Shown here: piece after piece, positions 1-5,185 of the stretch
How the letters are laid out: every line of letters starts with the position of its first letter
Numbering within the stretch: the first letter of the stretch is position 1
Source of the DNA: an uncultured bacterium
Lineage (GTDB): Bacteria; Methylomirabilota; Methylomirabilia; Rokubacteriales; CSP1-6
Direction of reading: 5' to 3'
Length of the DNA stretch: 5,185 nucleotides
Assembly: GCA_946479205.1 (NCBI GenBank)
Contig: CAMLFJ010000275.1
Span: forward strand, 1 to 5,185
Translations under genes and position numbers: made by a program
The notes under the pieces: model-generated
The model's database searches: none
The model's input: the letters and a program-made list of their open reading frames with translations, nothing else
What the model was told of the DNA's origin: nothing

Positions 1-46
1 ACCACCGAGATCTACACTCTTTCCCTACACGACGCTCTTCCGATCT
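1..46. other. Illumina TruSeq P5/universal adapter remnant (non-genomic)
   Basis: The first 46 bases match the Illumina TruSeq universal (P5) adapter, ending in the diagnostic GCTCTTCCGATCT. Read on the minus strand, the contig ends with AGATCGGAAGAGC and continues into the P5 sequence, which is what an untrimmed read-through of a short insert looks like. The bases are therefore a library artefact joined to real DNA at about position 47. Any open reading frame entering this stretch ends in adapter-encoded residues. The identification rests on recall of the adapter sequence and is very secure. Confidence 0.98.
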
Positions 47-927
47 TTCCCCTGCACCAGGAAGTGGAGGGTGCCGTAGAGGGCGCCCGCCGCGGCCAGG
101 CCCTTGCGGACCGGGAGCGTCGGCGCGGCGAGCAGGGCCAGGATCCCGAGCAGCAGCAGCAGGGACCACAGCGAGCGGCCGAACGGATGCCATCGGATGG
201 CCTCCACCGCGGATGTCCGACCCACATGACCGTACAGCGGGACGACATAGCCCGCGAAGACGTCGAGGAACGCGGCCAGCCCGCCCCGGCTGGCCAACCA
301 GCCGAACACGAGCGCCGGGGCCACGAGGCCGGTCCCGAGCACGATGCCGGCCGCGCGGGCGGTCGAGCGAATCGACCTCCGGCCGGCGGATGCGAGCGCC
401 GCGCAGAACACCCAGAACAGGGCCGCGTGCGGCTTGACCATGATCGCGGCGCCCAGGACGAGCCCGCCGACGAGGAGGGGCGCGCAAGCGCCGGCCTCGG
501 CGCCGCGCGCCACCGCGTAGGCGCCGCCGAGCAGCAGCAAGCAGAGCAGGAAATCGCGCTGGCCCGCGCGCCAAACCCCGCCGCTCAGGTGATAGAGCGC
601 GAAGAGCGTCGCGGCGCCCCCGGCGGCCCAGCGGTCGCCCACCGGCCGGCAGTACACCCAGAGCATCCCACAGGTGGCGGCGAGCCAGCCCAGGTCGAAG
701 AGCCGCCACGCGAGGTCGCCGGGGCCGCCCAGCTGCAGCACGGCGAGGTGCAGGAGGTACACGCCGGGCAGGTTCATGTCGAAGGCGTCGCGATACGGCA
801 CCGCGCCCTGGGCGATGAGCCAGGCGATGTAGTGCATCAGGGGCGCGTCGTGGATCAGGGGCCAGGCGCGCGAGGCCCAGACGAGGTACGCGAGCAGCAG
901 CGCGCTAGCGGCCGAAATAAGCTTCAA
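47..927 (-). CDS. GT-C/GT39-like polytopic membrane glycosyltransferase, 3' end missing
   Basis: This is an integral membrane protein resembling the GT39/ArnT/PMT-like GT-C glycosyltransferases, which transfer sugars from polyprenyl-phosphate donors on the outer face of the inner membrane. About 293 genuine residues are present. An N-terminal membrane segment (about 5-24) leads into a loop with D27, H32-Y33 and a YRD...FDMN..G motif (45-55); acidic residues in this first extracytoplasmic loop are typical GT-C catalytic candidates. Further points are GQRD at 122-125, VKPH at 164-167 and several hydrophobic helices rich in L, A, V and G. The start is TTG, overlapping the end of livG by 23 nt, with only a weak ribosome-binding site; an ATG at codon 31 would lose the first helix and D27. 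The real gene is cut by the contig end: the frame continues to a TAG at 25-27, but the final DRKSVV is adapter-encoded. Acceptor and donor are unknown. A hypothetical membrane protein of another GT-C family is the main alternative. Confidence 0.68.
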
Positions 928-1609
928 TGACCCGCTCGTCGGCCTGGATGACGCCGGGCGCGCCCTCGGCCAGCTTCTCGCCGTGATCGAGCACGAACAC
1001 CGTCTCGCAGAGGCCCATGACCACCTTCATGTCGTGCTCGACCAGCAGCACCGTCTTGCCCTGGTCGCGCAGCTGCCTCACCGCGTCGAGCAGCTCGTTG
1101 AGCAGGGTGCGGTTGACCCCGGCGGCCGGCTCGTCGAGCAGGATCATCTCGGGATCGGTCATGAGCACGCGGATGAACTCCACGAGCTTCTGCTGGCCGT
1201 AGGACAGATTGCCCGCGAACTCGCCGGCGAGCCGCTCGAGCTTCACGAGCGCGAGCAGCTCCCGCGCACGGCGCTCCGCCTCCGCGTACCCGGCCGTCGT
1301 CACCACCAGCAGGTTCTCGAGCGCGGTCAGCTCGGGGAAGACCCGGATCACCTGGAAGGTGCGGCCCATGCCGAGGTGGAAGATCTGATGCGGCTTGAGG
1401 CCGTCGATGCGCCGGCCCTTGAAGAGGATCTCTCCTTCGTCGGCCTGGTCCACGCCGGTGATGCAGTTGAACAGCGTGGTCTTGCCCGAGCCGTTGGGGC
1501 CGATGAGGCCGTAGATCCGCCCCGGCTCGAGCGCGAGCGAGACGCCGCCGACCGCGGCGACGCCGCCGAAGCGTTTCACCACCGAGCGGATCTCGAGGAT
1601 GGGTGCCAT
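905..1609 (-). CDS. livG: LIV/HAAT-type ABC importer ATP-binding protein (LivG-like)
   Basis: This is the cytoplasmic ATPase of a branched-chain/hydrophobic amino acid ABC importer; it dimerises (normally with LivF) and powers transport through LivH-LivM. All nucleotide-binding elements are intact in 234 residues: Walker A GPNGSGKTT (37-45), Q-loop Q86 within GRTFQ, signature LSYGQQK (135-141), Walker B MILLDEP (155-161, catalytic E160) and switch H192 in VEHD. FNCITG after Walker A, the AAGVN following Walker B and the C-terminal VIEAYFG are typical of LivG rather than LivF. It is somewhat shorter than E. coli LivG (255 aa) but looks complete. The ATG start at 1609 lies 16 nt after the livM stop, with a weak GGCGAG-like ribosome-binding site, so translation probably depends on coupling. 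The stop (TAG) lies inside the start region of the downstream membrane glycosyltransferase. The true ligand is set by the binding protein and may not be leucine. Confidence 0.95.
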   Translation of the reverse strand: MAPILEIRSVVKRFGGVAAVGGVSLALEPGRIYGLIGPNGSGKTTLFNCITGVDQADEGEILFKGRRIDGLKPHQIFHLGMGRTFQVIRVFPELTALENLLVVTTAGYAEAERRARELLALVKLERLAGEFAGNLSYGQQKLVEFIRVLMTDPEMILLDEPAAGVNRTLLNELLDAVRQLRDQGKTVLLVEHDMKVVMGLCETVFVLDHGEKLAEGAPGVIQADERVIEAYFGR

Positions 1610-1625
1610 CGCGCTCGCCGACCCG

Positions 1626-2546
1626 CTAGATGGTCCGGGGCAGGTTGTACTTCTGCTGGAGCACGCCCAGGATCCCGCGGGGCATCAGGAGCACCACCGC
1701 CACGATGATCGCGCCGAAGAGGAGCTGGTGGAGGTAGATGAAGTGCGCCCACACCGCCTCCTGGAACGCGAACAGCACGAAGCCCCCGAGCACCGGCCCC
1801 CAGATCGTCCCCTTGCCCCCGAACAGCGCCATCACGATCATGGTGATGGTCATGATGAGGGGGAACACCGAGAGCGGCTCGATGTAGCCCTGGTCGCGCG
1901 CGGAGAGGCCGCCCACGATCCCGGGAGCCGCCGCGGAGAGCAGGAAGGCGTAGAGCTTGTAGCGGTGGGTGTCGATCCCCATCGCCTCGGCGGCGACCTC
2001 GTCCTCGCGGATGGTCATGAGGCGCAGCCCGAAGCGCGAGGTGACGATGACGTAGGTGACCGCGGTCACCGCCGCCGCCACGAGACCCATCGCGTAGTAG
2101 ATCTCCACGCTCGCGTCGAGCGTGGGCAGCGACAGCCCGTTGCCGCCCCCGGTCAACCCCTCGTAATAGGAGACGACCACCCGCATGACCTCGTTGAGCC
2201 CGAGAGTGGCGATCGCGAAGTAGGGCCCCTTCAGCCGCAGGCACGGCCAGCCGATCAGGAACGCGAGCCCCGCCGCCACCACGCCGCCGCCCAGGCAGGC
2301 GAGCGGCCACGCCCAGCCCAGCTTCACGATCAGCAGGCTCGAGGCGTAGGCGCCGGTGCCGAAGAAGACCACGTGGCCGAAGGACACGTAGCCGGTGAGG
2401 CCCGAGATCAGGTTCCAGGACTGGGCGAGCGCGACCCACATGAAGAGCTGGAGCATCACCCGCACGCCGTAGCCGGTGGCCTGCAGCGGATAGAGCGCGA
2501 GCCCCACCGCGAGCACCGCGAGGGCCGCCGGGAACCCGCGCTTCAC
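1626..2546 (-). CDS. livM: LIV/HAAT-type ABC importer permease (LivM-like)
   Basis: This is one of two inner-membrane permeases that form the translocation pore with LivH. The 306-residue product is strongly hydrophobic and carries LivM-family landmarks: AQSWNLISGLTGYVSFGH (41-58) followed by FFGTGAYAS, LRLKGPYFAIATLGLNE (103-119), TGGGNGL (132-138), the cytoplasmic coupling loop IREDEVAAEAMGID (179-192) that contacts the ATPase, and a late VMALFGGKGTIWGP segment. It is shorter than E. coli LivM (425 aa), which has N-terminal extra helices, but normal for environmental homologues. The start is GTG at 2546-2544, overlapping the livH stop as GTGA, with an AAGGG ribosome-binding site about 4 nt upstream inside livH. 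This 4-nt overlap implies translational coupling and 1:1 production of the two permeases. The gene stops with TAG 16 nt before livG. Confidence 0.95.
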   Translation of the reverse strand: MKRGFPAALAVLAVGLALYPLQATGYGVRVMLQLFMWVALAQSWNLISGLTGYVSFGHVVFFGTGAYASSLLIVKLGWAWPLACLGGGVVAAGLAFLIGWPCLRLKGPYFAIATLGLNEVMRVVVSYYEGLTGGGNGLSLPTLDASVEIYYAMGLVAAAVTAVTYVIVTSRFGLRLMTIREDEVAAEAMGIDTHRYKLYAFLLSAAAPGIVGGLSARDQGYIEPLSVFPLIMTITMIVMALFGGKGTIWGPVLGGFVLFAFQEAVWAHFIYLHQLLFGAIIVAVVLLMPRGILGVLQQKYNLPRTI

Positions 2547-3418
2547 ACGCGTCCCTTCAGCAGGCCGGTGGGCCGGATCAGGAGGACCAGCACCAGCAGC
2601 ACGTAGGCGACCGCCTCGTTGACCTGCGAGGTCAGGAAGAGCGACGCGAGCTGCTCCACGAGCCCCAGCAGCAAACCGCCCAGCAGCGCGCCCGGGTAGT
2701 TGCCGGCGCCGCCCAGCACGATGACCAGGAACGACTTGAACGTGTAGACCTGGCCCATCTCGGGCTGGATCGCCACCATGACCGCGACCAGCGAGCCGCC
2801 CGCGGCGGCGAGGGCGGAGCCGATCCCGAAGGTGATCAGGTGGATGCGCTGCACGTCGATCCCGCAGACCTGGGCCACCTCGCGGCTCTGGGACACCGCG
2901 CGGATCGCCTTGCCGAGCCGGGTCGACCGGAGGAACACGAAGGCGCCGAGCGTGATCGCGATGGCGAAGCCGCAGGTGGCGAGCCGCGGCTTGGACAGCG
3001 CGAAGGGGCCCACCACGAAGGAGCCGGTCAGGTACTCCACCGCGCGGAGGTCGGAGGTGAACGCGAGCTGGGCCAGGTTCACCAGGGCGATCGAGACGCC
3101 GAAGGTGAGCAGGAGCGATGACAGCTCGGGCGCGTCGACCACGCGGCGCACGAGCACCCGCTGCAGCGCGGCCCCGACCAGGAAGAGGAGCGGCATGGAC
3201 ACCAGCAGGGAGAGATACGGATTGAAGCCGATCCCCTGAAAGAGCCAGAACGTGGTGTAGGCCCCCATCATGAGGAGCGGGCCGTGCGCGACGTTGAGCA
3301 CGCGCATCACCCCGAAGATCAGCCCCAGGCCCAGGGCCACCATCGCGTAGAGGGAGCCGGCGAGGAGGCCCGAGATGACCACCTGGCCGATCATGCTCGG
3401 CGTGATCAGGACGCCCAC
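2543..3418 (-). CDS. livH: LIV/HAAT-type ABC importer permease (LivH-like)
   Basis: This is the partner permease of LivM in the inner membrane. It is 291 residues, close to the usual LivH length (about 290-310). Family landmarks are GLLAGSLYA (17-25), IFGVMRVLNVAHG (34-46) followed by MMGAY, the ATPase-contacting loop LGKAIRAVSQSREVAQVCGID (168-188), LGGAGNYPGALLGG (235-248) and the C-terminal RPTGLLKG. The start is taken as GTG at 3418 because GGAGG lies 4 nt upstream; the next candidate, ATG at 3394 (codon 9), has no ribosome-binding site. It is separated from livK by 55 nt containing a strong stem-loop and joined to livM by a 4-nt GTGA overlap. Stop is TGA. Confidence 0.95.
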   Translation of the reverse strand: MGVLITPSMIGQVVISGLLAGSLYAMVALGLGLIFGVMRVLNVAHGPLLMMGAYTTFWLFQGIGFNPYLSLLVSMPLLFLVGAALQRVLVRRVVDAPELSSLLLTFGVSIALVNLAQLAFTSDLRAVEYLTGSFVVGPFALSKPRLATCGFAIAITLGAFVFLRSTRLGKAIRAVSQSREVAQVCGIDVQRIHLITFGIGSALAAAGGSLVAVMVAIQPEMGQVYTFKSFLVIVLGGAGNYPGALLGGLLLGLVEQLASLFLTSQVNEAVAYVLLVLVLLIRPTGLLKGRV

Positions 3419-3422
3419 GGGC

Positions 3423-3427
3423 CCTCC
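3423..3427 (-). promoter_or_regulatory. livH Shine-Dalgarno GGAGG, decides GTG start
   Basis: GGAGG on the minus strand ends 4 nt before the GTG at 3418. It supports the GTG over ATG 3394. The site lies within the palindrome CTCCGGAG (3424-3431) and can pair over 7 nt with part of the neighbouring stem-loop, so its accessibility may depend on RNA folding. Confidence 0.65.
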
Positions 3428-3436
3428 GGAGCGTGC

Positions 3437-3466
3437 CCGCGCCCGCCGGAGGACCGGCGGGCGCGG
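3437..3466 (-). promoter_or_regulatory. 13-bp GC-only stem-loop between livK and livH
   Basis: The arms 3437-3449 and 3454-3466 are perfect inverted repeats of 13 bp made only of G and C, with a 4-nt loop (UCCU in the mRNA). It begins 7 nt after the livK stop. No U-run follows, so it is not a standard intrinsic terminator; by analogy with other binding-protein/permease junctions it may protect the livK message from 3' exonucleases or partly attenuate, giving more binding protein than permease. The structure is seen directly; the role is inferred. Confidence 0.7.
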
Positions 3467-3473
3467 CCCGGTG

Positions 3474-4664
3474 CTATCGCTTGCCCCACTCCGGCGTCGG
3501 GTAGCGCGGCTTACCGTTGGCGAGATCGTCCGGCCACACCACGATCCGCTTGCCGTCCTGCCACTGGAGCATGACCATCTTGTGCGCGATCTGGAACCCG
3601 TCGGGCTCGACCTTGTAGTCCCCGAACGCGGTCTTGATCTCCATCTTCAGGAGCTGGTCACGGACCTTGTCCGCGTCGAGGGTCCCCGCCTTCTTCACCG
3701 CCTCCGCGTAGATCAGGCAGCCCGCGTAGCCGGCCGCGGTGTGGTACGACGGCTCCTGCCCCTTGAACTTGGCCTTGTAGGCGGCGAGGAACTCCTTCTG
3801 CCCGGGATAGGGGAGCGACTCGTCCCACTGGGTGGAGCCGTAGGTGTACTCCGCGTTCTGCTTGAGCAGGTCGTAGAACTCGGGCAGATCCCCGCCCACC
3901 GTGAGCCCGAACATCTTCGGGTTGACGTTGAGCTCCTTCATCTGCCGGGTGATCGCCACCGCGTCGTCGAAGTAGGTGCCGGCCGCGATGACGTCGGGAT
4001 TGGCGGCCTTGATCTTCACGAGCAGCGCGGAGAAATCGGTGTTGCCCTTCGGATAGGCCTCCTGCAGCACCACCTGCATGCCCCGCTTCTTCGCGGCCTC
4101 CGCGGTGCCGGCCGCCGACGCCTTCGGGAAGAGGGTGTCCTCGTTGATGATCGCGACGGTCTTGAGCCCGCGCTTGGCCGCCATGTCGATCAGCCCGTCG
4201 AGGTAATTCTCGGCGGGGGTGATCACCATGAAGATGTACTTGCGGCCCTTCTTGAAGATGGAGGTCGTGGCCGCGAGCGGCGCCACCATCACCTTCTTGT
4301 ACTTCTCGGTGACGTTGGCCACCGCCTCGCTCACCGCCGAGGAGTACGGCCCCATGACCGCGTCCACCTTGTCCTCGGTGATCAGCTTCTCGTAGAGCCG
4401 CACCGCGGTGGCGGGCGTCGACTGATCGTCATAGATCACCAGCTCGACCTTGCGGCCGAGGATGCCGCCCTTGGCGTTCAGCTCGTCGATGCAGACGTCG
4501 TAGCCCTGCTTCTGGTACGTGCCGGGCTTGGCGTAGGTGCCGGTGACCGACATGGACGCGCCGATCTTGATCGGGGTCTGGGCACCCACGGGCAGCGGCA
4601 GCGAGGCGAACACGACACCGGCGAGGGCCACCGGGGCCAGACGTTTCCAGGACGTCATCGTCAT
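3474..4664 (-). CDS. livK: LIV/HAAT-type periplasmic substrate-binding protein (LivK-like)
   Basis: This is the periplasmic ligand-capture component of the importer, of the type I periplasmic-binding fold (Peripla_BP_6, COG0683). The 396-residue product begins with a Sec signal peptide: K7-R8, a hydrophobic stretch (about 9-26) and a likely cleavage after VGA (28), leaving Q29 as first mature residue. There is no lipobox cysteine, so it should be soluble. Characteristic segments are IKIGASMSVTGTYA (32-45), NAKGGILGRKVELVIYDD (63-80), VMGPYSSAVSEAV (103-115) and a C-terminal WQDGKRIVVWP. The ATG at 4664 is chosen because AGGAGG sits 6 nt upstream; a frame extension to a TTG at 4730 would start upstream of the predicted transcription start and is not credible. 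ATG at 4658 is a less well spaced alternative. Stop is TAG at 3474-3476. The ligand cannot be read from sequence; homologues take amino acids, amides, urea or aromatic compounds. Confidence 0.94.
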   Translation of the reverse strand: MTMTSWKRLAPVALAGVVFASLPLPVGAQTPIKIGASMSVTGTYAKPGTYQKQGYDVCIDELNAKGGILGRKVELVIYDDQSTPATAVRLYEKLITEDKVDAVMGPYSSAVSEAVANVTEKYKKVMVAPLAATTSIFKKGRKYIFMVITPAENYLDGLIDMAAKRGLKTVAIINEDTLFPKASAAGTAEAAKKRGMQVVLQEAYPKGNTDFSALLVKIKAANPDVIAAGTYFDDAVAITRQMKELNVNPKMFGLTVGGDLPEFYDLLKQNAEYTYGSTQWDESLPYPGQKEFLAAYKAKFKGQEPSYHTAAGYAGCLIYAEAVKKAGTLDADKVRDQLLKMEIKTAFGDYKVEPDGFQIAHKMVMLQWQDGKRIVVWPDDLANGKPRYPTPEWGKR

Positions 4665-4670
4665 GTGAAT

Positions 4671-4676
4671 CCTCCT
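4671..4676 (-). promoter_or_regulatory. livK Shine-Dalgarno AGGAGG, decides start
   Basis: AGGAGG lies on the minus strand 6 nt before the ATG at 4664, an essentially ideal ribosome-binding site. It fixes the livK start over the upstream TTG at 4730 and the ATG at 4658. Confidence 0.88.
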
Positions 4677-4691
4677 CGGGACTACCTCGGG
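4674..4691 (-). repeat. CCCGAGG direct repeat, 11-nt period, in the livK leader
   Basis: On the minus strand CCCGAGG occurs at 4691-4685 and again at 4680-4674, separated by TAGT. The second copy runs into the Shine-Dalgarno. The 11-nt spacing puts both copies on one helical face. The repeat is seen directly; any role is speculative. Confidence 0.4.
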
Positions 4692-4706
4692 CGGACGGGG
4701 CACGGC

Positions 4707-4723
4707 AAGAATAGGCCTTTCTT
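4707..4723. repeat. imperfect dyad across the livK transcription start
   Basis: AAGAA-T-AGGCCT-TTCTT on the plus strand is a palindrome of 16 matching bases interrupted by one unpaired T (4712). It overlaps the last bases of the -10 box and the predicted start site at about 4714, a classic repressor-operator position. The one-base asymmetry and low complexity mean it could be chance. Confidence 0.35.
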
Positions 4724-4749
4724 TTAGCAAACATGCCAGGAGGAGTCAA
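4721..4749 (-). promoter_or_regulatory. sigma70-like promoter for the livK operon, extended -10
   Basis: On the minus strand the -35 box TTGACT (4749-4744, 5/6 to consensus) is followed by exactly 17 nt and the -10 box TAAAAG (4726-4721, 4/6). The bases directly before the -10 are TGC, an extended -10 element. Transcription should begin around 4714, giving a leader of about 50 nt to the ATG at 4664. The surrounding DNA is the most AT-rich stretch in the window, which supports the call. It is predicted by eye only. Confidence 0.72.
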
Positions 4750-4767
4750 GGTTCCCAGCCCTGCCGC

Positions 4768-4796
4768 TTGACGCCGGGGGATGGCGCGCCGATCAT
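4768..4796 (+). promoter_or_regulatory. possible promoter for the Rid-family gene
   Basis: TTGACG (4768-4773, 5/6) is followed by 17 nt and GATCAT (4791-4796, 4/6 to TATAAT). Transcription would start at about 4803-4805, at or just before the ATG at 4805, implying a leaderless or near-leaderless mRNA. The -10 is poor and the spacer is GC-rich, so chance is a real possibility. Confidence 0.35.
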
Positions 4797-4804
4797 GCGC
4801 TGTC

Positions 4805-5185
4805 ATGCCCCGAGACGTCCGCCCGGTCCATCATCCCGACAAGCGCCACGTGGAGATGCCCTATGCGCCGGCGCTCCTGGTGCGGAGCGGCAGCCTGCTG
4901 TTTCTCTCGGGGCTCACCGCGGCCCCGGTCTATCACAGCCATCCGCACCGCGAGGAGGAGTTCGACCTGCCCGCGAACATGCGGGAGCAGGCCGTGCTCC
5001 TGATGGAGAACCTCAAGACCACGCTGGCCGCGGCCGGCGGCACCCTGGCCGACATCGTCTCGGCGACGCGCTACCTCACCGACGTGGCCGAGCAGGACGA
5101 TCTCAACGCGGTCTGGGCCTCGTATCTGGGCGCGCACCGTCCCACCACCACGACCGTGGAGGTCTCGCGCCTGGCCACCCACGCC
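4805..5185 (+). CDS. Rid (YjgF/YER057c/UK114) family protein, 3' end beyond window
   Basis: The 127 visible residues form most of a Rid-family domain, small trimeric proteins whose canonical members deaminate reactive enamines/imines such as 2-aminoacrylate. Matching features are the early strand LLVRSGSLLFLSGLTA (about 24-39), the helix with QAVLLMENLKTTLAAAGGTLADIV (about 66-89), TRYLTDV (92-98) and the late strand TTVEVSRL (116-123). A polar insertion with HSHPHREEE (about 44-52) follows strand two. The key oddity is PTTTTVEVSRL where E. coli RidA has PARSCVEVARL: the position of catalytic Arg105 is T115, so archetypal deaminase activity is doubtful. The start is ambiguous: ATG 4805 has no Shine-Dalgarno sequence, and an in-frame ATG at 4781 would add MARRSCAV but has only GGGGG directly abutting it. 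It is divergent from the liv-like operon. No stop appears before 5185, so the C-terminus is unknown. Confidence 0.85.
   Translation, partial: MPRDVRPVHHPDKRHVEMPYAPALLVRSGSLLFLSGLTAAPVYHSHPHREEEFDLPANMREQAVLLMENLKTTLAAAGGTLADIVSATRYLTDVAEQDDLNAVWASYLGAHRPTTTTVEVSRLATHA

Noticed and set aside
904..924. NheI (GCTAGC) and HindIII (AAGCTT) sites at the livG/glycosyltransferase junction as signs of cloning
   Set aside because: Two chance 6-mers; both reading frames continue naturally through them and no vector sequence is seen.
1576..2439. 287-codon minus-strand frame overlapping livM
   Set aside because: It is an out-of-frame reading of livM, Arg/Gly/Pro-rich without membrane segments, while the livM frame carries all family motifs.
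1599..2606. 335-codon plus-strand open frame opposite livM, and similar long frames at 64-930, 983-1708 and 3284-3574
   Set aside because: All are rich in R, H, E, D and A with no recognisable domain and lie opposite intact, well-identified genes; they are GC-bias shadows.
3437..3466. Intrinsic terminator after livK
   Set aside because: The stem is strong but no U-tract follows on the minus strand, and the downstream genes are clearly part of the same importer, so full termination is unlikely.
3375..4727. 450-codon plus-strand open frame opposite livK
   Set aside because: The translation is a low-complexity run of R, H, L, G, E and V with no family resemblance. It arises because high GC at third positions removes stops from the antisense frame of livK.
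4665..4730. livK start at TTG 4730 adding 22 residues
   Set aside because: It would begin upstream of the predicted transcription start and place a Pro/Arg-rich stretch before a normal signal peptide; ATG 4664 has an ideal Shine-Dalgarno.
4783..4790. GGCGCGCC palindrome upstream of the Rid gene as an operator
   Set aside because: An 8-bp GC palindrome is expected by chance in DNA of this composition and has no extended symmetry.
4793..5182. Minus-strand 129-codon frame opposite the Rid gene
   Set aside because: The plus-strand reading gives a clear Rid-family domain; the minus frame is Arg/Gly/Val-rich shadow sequence.

Overview
This is a high-GC (roughly two thirds G+C by eye), densely packed bacterial fragment. 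The first 46 bases are not genomic: they match the Illumina TruSeq P5/universal adapter, so this is the untrimmed end of a short-read, probably metagenomic, contig. The GC bias, periplasmic-type signal peptide and amino-acid transporter operon suggest a Gram-negative soil or sediment organism. A Candidatus Rokubacteria/Methylomirabilota, beta- or deltaproteobacterial origin would fit, but this is a low-confidence guess.

Layout from right to left. A divergent intergenic region (4665-4804) separates a plus-strand Rid (YjgF/YER057c/UK114) family gene, cut by the window end, from a minus-strand operon. The operon reads livK-like substrate-binding protein (3474-4664), livH-like permease (2543-3418), livM-like permease (1626-2546), livG-like ATPase (905-1609), then a polytopic GT-C/GT39-like membrane glycosyltransferase (47-927) that runs into the adapter. 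The genes are tightly coupled: H and M overlap by 4 nt, M and G are 16 nt apart, and G overlaps the glycosyltransferase by 23 nt. The one sizeable internal gap, K-H (55 nt), holds a perfect 13-bp GC-only stem-loop.

K, H, M and G form a hydrophobic-amino-acid/amide (HAAT, LIV-type) ABC importer: K captures ligand in the periplasm, H and M form the channel, and G hydrolyses ATP. The usual second ATPase, livF, is not in its expected place after livG; the glycosyltransferase gene is there instead. A sigma70-like promoter with an extended -10 lies directly upstream of livK and fixes its start. A weaker divergent promoter sits almost on top of the Rid start codon, so that mRNA may be leaderless.

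The most notable points are the adapter chimera at the left end, the missing livF, the K-H stem-loop with possible alternative pairing to the livH ribosome-binding site, and a Rid protein with threonine where the catalytic arginine of canonical RidA would be. I see no clearly new system; this is mainly a well-known transporter with some unusual local features. No tRNA, rRNA, CRISPR or mobile element was seen.
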